Shown: positions 1-7,088 of the stretch, piece after piece
How the letters are laid out: every line of letters starts with the position of its first letter
Numbering within the stretch: position 1 is the first letter of the stretch
From: an uncultured Flavobacteriales bacterium
GTDB lineage: Bacteria; Bacteroidota; Bacteroidia; Flavobacteriales_D; Crocinitomicaceae
Length of the DNA: 34,806 bases
Assembly (NCBI GenBank): GCA_913059205.1
Contig: CAJXRM010000027.1
Coordinates: 1-34,806 of the forward strand
Reading direction: 5' to 3'
The notes under the pieces: generated by a model
What the model was told of the DNA's origin: nothing
Databases searched by the model: none
What the model saw: only the letters and a program-made list of their open reading frames with translations
Made by a program: the position numbers and the translations under genes

Positions 1-46
1 TACACAGAGTAGATCGTCGGCAGCGTCAGATGTGTATAAGAGACAG
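1..46 (+). other. Untrimmed Illumina Nextera Read-1 adapter with i5 index
   Basis: This is not genomic sequence. Bases 1-5 are the end of the P5 oligo (TACAC). Bases 6-13 (AGAGTAGA) match the Nextera i5 index known as S504/N504. Bases 14-27 are the Read-1 primer part (TCGTCGGCAGCGTC). Bases 28-46 are the 19-bp Tn5 mosaic end AGATGTGTATAAGAGACAG. Genomic sequence begins at base 47. A matching Read-2 adapter sits at the other end, so the window is a whole contig with untrimmed read ends. Confidence 0.98.
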
Positions 47-238
47 GTTAAATATTAAACAAATATTTTATACGCATAAATTAAATAACATAAAATCAAT
101 TGTTTAAGTTTTTTATATTTTTAAATTTCAGGTACTTTCCGCATAAAATTCAGTAGAAATACCCTATTGATATATTTTGCACTTTGAGTCTAAGTTATTT
201 TTATTTATTATTTTTGAAATCTACATAAACAACTAAAA

Positions 239-1372
239 ATGAAATCAATACTACTCACAAGTGCAATGTTTGTCTTTTGTTTTTTTTTAAGAGCGCAAAT
301 TAATTGCCCATTGAACACTCCGGAATTTCCATTTGAAACCCAAGACAACAACTATTATAGTTGGTCTTCTGGGCTTTATATGCCTGTTCAGATGGGAGGT
401 GCACAAAACTTTACCTCCATTTCTTTCCGTTTAGATAATGTTGGCGCAGCAGGAACTTATACTTATACTGGAGTACATGTTTGGATGCGTAACACGACAG
501 TTACGGATTTCACTTCTCAACCGAATTACCCTGGTAATGTAGGTTTTACGGAAGTGTATAATGGAAATTTCACCTTCAATGGTACGGGAATAAAAACTTT
601 CAATTTTAATGTTGCTCCATCTTTTGCTTATAATGGAACTGATAATTTGGAGGTGTTATTTGAATTTCAAGGAGGTGATGATAATACATGGTATGAGCCA
701 TGGTTTGACAGAACAAATGCAAGGACCGATGGTGTTCGTCCCGGAAAAGTCGGACAGGGTTTCAATTGGACTAATGCTCGTGCAAATAGTTCTCTGAGAC
801 AGTTTAATCTCCAAATTAATAATACAATGGGTTGCAGCGCATATCCGCTTGGAGTAACCTTTACCGGAAGCAATATCGTATGTAATGATTCGAAAGTTTT
901 GTTTGAATGGAATGTATCCTCTGAAGAGAATAATGACTATTTCACCATAGATAGTTCACTTGATGGAATTTATTGGACAACAGAAAAAAATATTAGGGGA
1001 GCAGGTACAACTGCAAACCCAATTGAATATTCTGTGGAATTGGATGTTGAAACAAATGAAATGGTGTATTATCGTCTTAGTCAAACAGATTTTGATGGCA
1101 CAAAAACATTTCTTGTTACTCACGCTGCAGAATGCCGTTCGGAAAAGGTGAATGTAAGTCCTAATCCATTTGGTGATTTTATTGGTGTGTATTCAGAAAG
1201 AGAAATAATCAGTTTAAATTTGACAAACACATTGGGCGAGAGTATTCCCGTTACTAAATCGGATTTAACGGATCATTTGTATTTAAATACTGAATTACTC
1301 AAGGAAGGTGTGTACGTGCTAACAGTAACTACCAGCAATGATTCGTCGGTGCATAGAATTGTGAAAAATTAA
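239..1372 (+). CDS. Secreted T9SS type A sorting-domain protein
   Basis: A 377-aa protein of unknown specific function, predicted to be exported and handled by the type IX secretion system. A signal peptide covers about residues 1-19 (hydrophobic run ending ..FLRAQ). Residues 25-200 look like an aromatic- and Asn-rich beta-sandwich. Residues 205-300 resemble the FN3-like segment that often precedes type A sorting domains (W-N-x-S-S-E-E-N-N-D-Y-F-T-I-D, then YYRLSQTDFDG). The last 75 residues fit a type A sorting domain: SPNPFGD near the start, GVYVLTV near the end and a basic C-terminus. No catalytic motif was recognised, so adhesin or matrix protein is as likely as enzyme. The ATG at 239 is the only start that places the signal peptide correctly. 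A run of nine T (270-278) lies in the signal-peptide codons. It appears to be a single-gene unit. Confidence 0.85.
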   Translation: MKSILLTSAMFVFCFFLRAQINCPLNTPEFPFETQDNNYYSWSSGLYMPVQMGGAQNFTSISFRLDNVGAAGTYTYTGVHVWMRNTTVTDFTSQPNYPGNVGFTEVYNGNFTFNGTGIKTFNFNVAPSFAYNGTDNLEVLFEFQGGDDNTWYEPWFDRTNARTDGVRPGKVGQGFNWTNARANSSLRQFNLQINNTMGCSAYPLGVTFTGSNIVCNDSKVLFEWNVSSEENNDYFTIDSSLDGIYWTTEKNIRGAGTTANPIEYSVELDVETNEMVYYRLSQTDFDGTKTFLVTHAAECRSEKVNVSPNPFGDFIGVYSEREIISLNLTNTLGESIPVTKSDLTDHLYLNTELLKEGVYVLTVTTSNDSSVHRIVKN

Positions 1373-1386
1373 TTGTTTTCTACTCC

Positions 1387-1404
1387 AATTGGACAGAACC
1401 AATT
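1387..1404 (+). terminator. Weak hairpin after the type A protein gene
   Basis: AATTGG (1387-1392) and CCAATT (1399-1404) can pair around a 6-nt loop 15 bases after the stop codon, and a T-rich stretch follows. The stem is short and AT-rich, so this is only a candidate terminator. Confidence 0.3.
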
Positions 1405-1710
1405 TGTTTATTCTAAAGGATAATTTTGACTCGATTTTTTGAATCAATACTTAATAAAGAATATCAAATAAAAACTAAATATCGATCAATTCGGTTTTGG
1501 TTGTTTTTCTCATTTTGATTCAATCTTTGTTTTGACCAATGTGCTTTTTTTCGGAAAATGTGCTTGATTTACCTTATTTCTTAAGATGTCAAGTTTTTTT
1601 TATTCATTCGTAGGTTTAATTTATTCGCTCAACCACTGGGAATACTCATTGGGCACGCAAAAATATATGCATGCATAGCATTATTATTCATGGACAAGTA
1701 ACGATTAATC

Positions 1711-1726
1711 TTCGATAAGTATCGAA
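1711..1726. promoter_or_regulatory. Inverted repeat, possible operator
   Basis: TTCGATA-AG-TATCGAA is a perfect 7-bp inverted repeat with a 2-bp spacer, 100 bases upstream of the ATG of the 1309-aa repeat protein. The size fits a dimeric regulator site, but no regulator is known and palindromes of this length occur by chance in AT-rich DNA. Confidence 0.25.
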
Positions 1727-1825
1727 TATTCATAGATAAGACATCATTTAAAGCTACAAAATCGTATAGGCAACTAGAGTTTTAACAGGTGCGTTTTATT
1801 AATAGAACCCCTAAAATTCTCGGCT

Positions 1826-4800
1826 ATGAAAACTTCTACAACAATCACAATCGTATTTTGGTTCCTTTCTTTTTCATTTTTTGCGCAGCATGATCATGAC
1901 GGATTGGAAGAATTGTTTCAAACGAAAAGCTTGGCAGTTTTTGAAACTGATTTGGAACTTACTTCAGATGACTTTCAAAATGAGCTGATATTGACATTTG
2001 TTGACAATGAATATCAACTATTTCAATCAGATGTAAGGTCTCGTCTTGACAAAGGGGTTGAAATCGATCTAATCCAATTTGAGGCGGAATACGCGTCAAA
2101 GTTGGTAGCAATAAATCTGGAATTAGACGTGATACGCAATATGGATTTTCCAGAGCCAACGAATACTCCCAAAATGTTAAACGGCCCTTGTGTTAATATG
2201 GACTTTGAAGATGGTGATTTCAACGGTTGGGATTTAACTCGAGGTAATGTTGACGGTTCTGGTCCTTACAGTTTTGTAGGCGAATTTCCAGTTGGACCAA
2301 GTGCATATCATCAAATTTTTGGTGGCGGATTTGACCCTGTAACAGGTATCCCAACTGTAAACCCACTTGGTGGCGCTTTTTCAGCACGATTGGGGAATGG
2401 AACTGGTACTGGAGCAAGAGCAGCAAGAATGAAACAAACATTTCTTGTTGATGCGACAAACTATTTATATACATATAGCTATGCAGTTATATTCGAATCA
2501 CCAAATGGGCATGGTCTAAATGAACTTCCTTATTTTACTGTTCGCGTTTTTGACGAACTTGGAAACAACGTACCATGTGGTGAGTACTCTGTAATTGCAG
2601 ATGCAGCAAGTGCACCAGATTATTTAACAACAACTTGGGGAGGAACAACTGTTCTTTACCAGGATTGGCAAACGATTTTTACCAACTTAAGTGCATACAT
2701 TGGACAAAATGTAACAGTCGAATTCACTTCTGGAGATTGTTCATTAACAGGTCACTTTGGATACGCATATGTAGATGCATCTTGTGAAATGAATCAAATA
2801 ATTGCTTCCAGCAATATAATTTGTACAGGTGAATCGACGTTTTTAACGGCACCGAATGGAGCAGCAAGTTATTTGTGGAGTACAGGAGCAACGACACAGG
2901 TTATTGAGGTGTTTGCTGGTGGAAATTATTCGTGTACGTTAACGCCTTTTCAAGGAGGAGGATGTGACATTGTTTTAGACATAGATATAATTGAAAACCC
3001 ATCTCCAACTGCGAATTTTACAAGTAATACGGTTGTTGCCTGTGTAAATGATGTTATCGATTTTACTGATTTATCAACTATTCCGAATCCTGGAGTAATA
3101 ACAAATTATAGATGGGATTTTGGAGACGGAACGATAACACCTTTATCAAATGGAGCAATAGTAGCCGTGCCAAATACAACTGGAACGTACACTGCACCAA
3201 GCCATACGTATACTTCTTCAGGTGTTTTTAATGTAGAACTTTATGTGGAATCAGCAGATGGTTGTTCGGATTTTATTATAATACCAGTTACAATTAACGC
3301 CTTGCCACTAGTTGTTGCAGGAGCAGACCAAACAGTATGTGATGGAGTTGCGGTTTCTTTAAACGGAGCAGGTGCATCAACTTATGCTTGGGACAACGGA
3401 GTAATTGACGGGGTGCCATTTATACAGGCTGTTGGTACAACCACTTATACCGTAATTGGAACAGATGCTAATGGTTGCCAGAACACAGATCAAGTTGATG
3501 TAACCGTTAATCCGTTACCAGTTGTAAATGCTGGATTAGATCAGACATTGTGCGTTGGACCAATGATTACATTATCAGCTTCAGGAGCGAATGCCTATGT
3601 ATGGGACAATGGAGTTTTTGACGGAGTGCCATTTGCACAAGGAGTTGGAACTATTACGTATACGGTGATTGGAACTGATTTGAATGGATGTCAAAATACA
3701 GATCAAGTAGACGTAACTGTGAATCCACTGCCTGTAGTAGATGCTGGTATGGATCAAACTATGTGTGATGGTCCTCTGGTGACTTTGTCAGGTTCAGGAG
3801 CGAACTCCTATGTTTGGGACAACGGTGTTTTTGACGGAGTGCCTTTTGTTCAAGGTGTTGGAACAGTAAATTACACAGTGATTGGTACCGATTTGAACGG
3901 ATGTCAAAATACAGACCAAGTTAATGTTACAATTAATCCGCTACCAAATGTAAATGCTGGAATAGATCAAGAGGTTTGTCAAGGCACAGCTATTACGTTG
4001 TCTGGTGCAGGTGCGGTTAGTTATAATTGGGATCACGGAGTAATTAATAATGTTCCTTTTGGTCAGCCAGTTGGAACTATTCTATACACTGTAATCGGAA
4101 CTGATGCGAATGGATGTCAAAATTCAGATCAAGTGAGTGTAATTGTTCATCCTTTACCAAACGTAAACGCTGGTGCAGATCAACAGGTTTGCGAAGGAAC
4201 AATGATTACTTTATCTGGTGCAGGTGCGCAAGTTTACTTATGGGACAATGGAGTTGTGGATGGAGTTCCTTTTCTACAAGGCGTTGGAACGGTTGTTTAT
4301 ACAGTAATCGGAACTGATGTGAACGGTTGTGTAAATTCAGATCAAGTCGAAGTGAGAGTTAACCCGCTTCCAATGGTCGATGCCGGAATGGACCAGGCAG
4401 TATGTTCAGGAACCGCGGTGGTATTAAATGGTTCTGGAGCGAATAGCTATGCTTGGGATAACGGAATACTAGACGGTGTGCCTTTTGTTCAAGGAATTGG
4501 TACAACTACATATACAGTGATTGGAACTGATTGGAACGGTTGTCAAAATTCAGATCAAGTTGATGTAACTGTTTATCCCTTACCGAACGTTAATGCAGGT
4601 ATGGATGTAGAGGTTTGTGAAGGAACTCAAGTAATATTATCCGGAACTGGAGCAAATGGATATGTGTGGGACAATGGCGTAATCAATGGAATACCATTTA
4701 TTCAAGGTGTTGGATCTGTAACATACACTGTAACAGGAACAGACCTTAACGGATGTCAAAATACGGACCAAGTAAATGTTCTTGTGAATCCAAATCCAGT

Positions 4801-5755
4801 GGTTAATCCTGGTGCAGATCAGAGTTTATGTGAAGGGACTTGGGTTACTCTTTCGGCAACTGGTGCTCCAAGTTTAGTTTGGGACAATGGAGTCTTCAAC
4901 GATGTACCGTTTCAGCAGGGAGTAGGAGTGATGAACTACACAGTTACTGGAACCTTAGCGACTGGTTGTTTTTCAACTGATATTGTTTCGGTTACGGTTT
5001 TACAAAATCCAATTGTTACTGCAGATGATTTATTGATTTGTGAAGGAGAAGAGGCAGTTTTATTTGGAAATGGAGCGGTAAGTTATCAATGGTCAGGTGG
5101 AATTCAGAATGGTCAAGGATTTTATCCTACTCAAACTAGCAGTTATACGGTTATTGGAACAGCTGCCAACGGATGTACATCAGAGGCGCAGGCCACGGTT
5201 ACAGTAAATCCGGCTCCAATAGTTGATTTTGATGTGTTGAATTTACATTTAACAACAACTAATCCTACAACTGGTTTCGATAATCTATCAAATGGAGCAG
5301 TTAGCTATGAGTGGAATTTCAGTGACGGTTCACCAATAAATAATGAATTTGAACCAATTCATACATTTCCAGAGGATCAACCGGGTGAATATATCATTGA
5401 ATTGACAGGATATTCTGAATTTGGATGTTCAGCACGAGCTATCAAATATGTACATATATTTCGAGATTATTTAATTTATGTTCCCAATGCGTTTACTCCT
5501 GATAACAGTGGAGTGAATGAGGTATTCAAACCTGTAATGACCGGATTTGATGAACAAGGATATACAATGTATATATTTAACAGATGGGGGAACTTAATTT
5601 TTGAGACACATGATATGGAAGTTGGCTGGGATGGAACTTTCCGTAACGTTGACACTCAAGTCCAAGATGGTGTATTTACATGGAAAATAGAAGCTAAGCT
5701 GAAAGATTCCGCGGACACTAAAATATTTGTTGGTCACGTTTCCTTACTAAAATAA
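1826..5755 (+). CDS. Large T9SS type B (gliding-motility C-terminal domain) surface protein with tandem Ig-like repeats
   Basis: A 1309-aa exported protein, probably an adhesin or cell-surface filament component. Signal peptide: residues 1-20 (..SFSFFAQ). Residues 122-320 (starting CVNMDFEDGDFNGW) look like a jelly-roll carbohydrate-binding-type domain. An Ig-like unit spans about 325-390. A PKD domain with YRWDFGDGT spans 393-491. Eight tandem 71-residue repeats occupy 493-1060 (nt 3302-5005), followed by a degenerate 69-residue ninth at 1061-1129. A second PKD-like domain (YEWNFSDGS) lies at 1130-1212. The C-terminal 95 residues are a typical CHU_C/type B sorting domain: VPNAFTPDNSGVNEVF, NRWGNLIFET, DGVFTWKI. 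Each repeat carries two Cys (repeat positions 13 and 59) and a WDNG-like core. The specific ligand cannot be told from sequence. A strong terminator follows immediately. Confidence 0.9.
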   Translation: MKTSTTITIVFWFLSFSFFAQHDHDGLEELFQTKSLAVFETDLELTSDDFQNELILTFVDNEYQLFQSDVRSRLDKGVEIDLIQFEAEYASKLVAINLELDVIRNMDFPEPTNTPKMLNGPCVNMDFEDGDFNGWDLTRGNVDGSGPYSFVGEFPVGPSAYHQIFGGGFDPVTGIPTVNPLGGAFSARLGNGTGTGARAARMKQTFLVDATNYLYTYSYAVIFESPNGHGLNELPYFTVRVFDELGNNVPCGEYSVIADAASAPDYLTTTWGGTTVLYQDWQTIFTNLSAYIGQNVTVEFTSGDCSLTGHFGYAYVDASCEMNQIIASSNIICTGESTFLTAPNGAASYLWSTGATTQVIEVFAGGNYSCTLTPFQGGGCDIVLDIDIIENPSPTANFTSNTVVACVNDVIDFTDLSTIPNPGVITNYRWDFGDGTITPLSNGAIVAVPNTTGTYTAPSHTYTSSGVFNVELYVESADGCSDFIIIPVTINALPLVVAGADQTVCDGVAVSLNGAGASTYAWDNGVIDGVPFIQAVGTTTYTVIGTDANGCQNTDQVDVTVNPLPVVNAGLDQTLCVGPMITLSASGANAYVWDNGVFDGVPFAQGVGTITYTVIGTDLNGCQNTDQVDVTVNPLPVVDAGMDQTMCDGPLVTLSGSGANSYVWDNGVFDGVPFVQGVGTVNYTVIGTDLNGCQNTDQVNVTINPLPNVNAGIDQEVCQGTAITLSGAGAVSYNWDHGVINNVPFGQPVGTILYTVIGTDANGCQNSDQVSVIVHPLPNVNAGADQQVCEGTMITLSGAGAQVYLWDNGVVDGVPFLQGVGTVVYTVIGTDVNGCVNSDQVEVRVNPLPMVDAGMDQAVCSGTAVVLNGSGANSYAWDNGILDGVPFVQGIGTTTYTVIGTDWNGCQNSDQVDVTVYPLPNVNAGMDVEVCEGTQVILSGTGANGYVWDNGVINGIPFIQGVGSVTYTVTGTDLNGCQNTDQVNVLVNPNPVVNPGADQSLCEGTWVTLSATGAPSLVWDNGVFNDVPFQQGVGVMNYTVTGTLATGCFSTDIVSVTVLQNPIVTADDLLICEGEEAVLFGNGAVSYQWSGGIQNGQGFYPTQTSSYTVIGTAANGCTSEAQATVTVNPAPIVDFDVLNLHLTTTNPTTGFDNLSNGAVSYEWNFSDGSPINNEFEPIHTFPEDQPGEYIIELTGYSEFGCSARAIKYVHIFRDYLIYVPNAFTPDNSGVNEVFKPVMTGFDEQGYTMYIFNRWGNLIFETHDMEVGWDGTFRNVDTQVQDGVFTWKIEAKLKDSADTKIFVGHVSLLK
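3302..5005 (+). repeat. Eight in-frame tandem 213-bp repeats
   Basis: Within the 1309-aa protein, eight consecutive units of exactly 71 codons run without any length variation. They share LPxVxAGxDQ, Cys-13, a WDNGVxDGVPF core, YTVIGTDxNGCQNxDQV and a terminal VNP. A ninth unit (5006-5212) keeps the two Cys and YTVIGT but loses WDNG and VPF. Units 2 and 3 are especially alike, so copy number could be misassembled from short reads. Confidence 0.93.
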
Positions 5756-5761
5756 GCACAA

Positions 5762-5793
5762 AAAAAGCCGTCCAATTTACTGGACGGCTTTTT
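5762..5793. terminator. Bidirectional intrinsic terminator
   Basis: GCCGTCCA (5767-5774) and TGGACGGC (5781-5788) form a perfect 8-bp GC-rich stem with loop ATTTAC. It is flanked by an A-run on the left and a T-run on the right that pair further. It lies between the converging ends of the large plus-strand gene (stop 5755) and the minus-strand lipoprotein gene (stop 5812), so it can stop transcription from both sides. Confidence 0.9.
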
Positions 5794-5811
5794 ATTTAAT
5801 GTTATTTTTTA

Positions 5812-6291
5812 CTATTTCGGATTTACATTTTGTTCGTAAACGATTACCGCTCCTCCTGGAATAGCTTCAACCAAAACGTAGTTTTCAATATAACGTTCAG
5901 TACCACAACCATTGCACGTTTCTCCACTTAATTCATATGTGTAGAAATCTAAAGCTGCATTGTACGTTACACTTCTATTAAGAGAAGCTTCGCAAGGAAC
6001 ACTAATTGCATTTGACAAAATACTGTATTGAGAGTAATTCACAGGCTCTCTAGTTGCGCCTCCGTCGAAACTAACCTCAAATCGATCTTCGTATCCACTT
6101 CCACCATAAACGTGTTTAGCTCCGCCATATTCGGTCAAATATCCAGAGTCAGGATAAATAATCACATCTTGAATAATCATTCCAGAGTTTTGTTCACCTT
6201 CTGATAACTTGCATTTTTTACATGATGAAGTGCTGAAAACCAATAAAATTGATAACAATGCTCCTGCTAATAGTGATGTTCGAATAATCAT
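5812..6291 (-). CDS. Small hypothetical lipoprotein
   Basis: A 159-aa protein without a recognised family. The N-terminus has a charged start, a hydrophobic core (residues 5-20) and a Ser-rich run ending in Cys-24 (STSSCKKC), a loose lipobox of the kind common in Bacteroidota, so it is probably lipidated. The mature part is small, beta-rich and Gly/Tyr-rich, with a CNGCG motif near residue 131 and two further Cys that could form disulfides. It lies 59 bp downstream of lptB on the same strand and could be the last gene of that cluster. It shares the bidirectional terminator with the converging large surface-protein gene. No function can be assigned. Confidence 0.7.
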   Translation of the reverse strand: MIIRTSLLAGALLSILLVFSTSSCKKCKLSEGEQNSGMIIQDVIIYPDSGYLTEYGGAKHVYGGSGYEDRFEVSFDGGATREPVNYSQYSILSNAISVPCEASLNRSVTYNAALDFYTYELSGETCNGCGTERYIENYVLVEAIPGGAVIVYEQNVNPK

Positions 6292-6350
6292 AGTTAATTT
6301 TCTTATGTAGTATGATGCGTAAATTTATTGAATTTTCTCTTTAAAAAAAA

Positions 6351-7079
6351 TTATTTCTTCCTTAATTCAAAATTTTGACCAAGATATACCTTTCTAACTT
6401 GTTCGTCTTCTGCTAATTCTGAAGCGGTACCTGACTTCAATATGTTGCCTTCAAACAATAAATATGCACGGTCGGTGATAGATAAAGTTTCTTGCACGTT
6501 ATGGTCGGTAATTAATATTCCAATATTTCGTTGCTTCAATTCTGAAACAATACTTTGAATATCTTCGACCGCAATTGGATCCACACCAGCAAAGGGCTCA
6601 TCTAAAAGAACAAATTTTGGGTTCGTCGCTAATGCTCTCGCAATCTCAGTACGTCTTTTTTCTCCTCCAGAAAGTCTATTACCTAAGTTTTTCCGAACAT
6701 GTTGAAGACTAAACTCGTTCAATAATTGTTCAAGTCGGTTTTTACGTTCATCTTTATTCAGGTCCGTTAGTTCTAATATTGCCATGATATTATCTTCTAC
6801 ACTGAGTTTACGGAAAACTGAAACTTCTTGAGGCAAATAACCAATACCCATTTGGGCGCGTTTATACATTGGTGAATTTGTAATGTCCTGATCGTCTAAA
6901 AAAACTTTACCACTGTCGGGTTTCACAAGTCCAACAATCATATAAAAAGAGGTTGTTTTACCGGCACCGTTTGGCCCCAACAAACCTACAATTTCGCCTT
7001 GGTTCACTTCAACCGTCACCCCTTTTACAACGTCCCTGCCTTTATATGACTTTCGAATTTCTTGTGTATATAGTTTCAT
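6351..7079 (-). CDS. lptB: LPS export ABC transporter ATP-binding protein LptB
   Basis: A 242-aa cytoplasmic ATPase of the Lpt complex that drives lipopolysaccharide from the inner membrane to the outer membrane, pairing with LptF/LptG (not in this window). All ABC motifs are present: Walker A GPNGAGKT (35-42), Q-loop YLPQE (81-85), signature LSGGE (136-140), Walker B FVLLDE (156-161) and switch His in TDHN (residue 193). The protein matches LptB in full length, about 240 aa, and has the family-typical [13 protein letters not shown] stretch that separates it from branched-chain amino acid ATPases. It starts 9 bp after the DUF5686 gene stop and is probably co-transcribed with it. Confidence 0.95.
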   Translation of the reverse strand: MKLYTQEIRKSYKGRDVVKGVTVEVNQGEIVGLLGPNGAGKTTSFYMIVGLVKPDSGKVFLDDQDITNSPMYKRAQMGIGYLPQEVSVFRKLSVEDNIMAILELTDLNKDERKNRLEQLLNEFSLQHVRKNLGNRLSGGEKRRTEIARALATNPKFVLLDEPFAGVDPIAVEDIQSIVSELKQRNIGILITDHNVQETLSITDRAYLLFEGNILKSGTASELAEDEQVRKVYLGQNFELRKK

Positions 7080-7088
7080 AGTTACTAA

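Larger units (their letters stand above)
1373..1825. other. 453-bp intergenic region, no gene seen
   Basis: No convincing ORF, tRNA or conserved RNA fold was seen. The region is very AT-rich. It holds the weak hairpin just after the upstream stop, an ATGCATGCAT run near 1667-1677, and an inverted repeat at 1711-1726. It probably carries the promoter of the large type B protein gene starting at 1826, but no good match to TTG-N17-23-TAnnTTTG was found. Confidence 0.6.

Noticed and set aside
47..238. Possible regulatory RNA or gene before the first CDS
   Set aside because: AT-rich, no ORF, no stable fold and no clean promoter match; too close to the contig end to judge.
3302..5212. Regular repeats as a possible CRISPR array
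   Set aside because: The units are 213 bp, in frame, without spacers, and code for Ig-like protein repeats.
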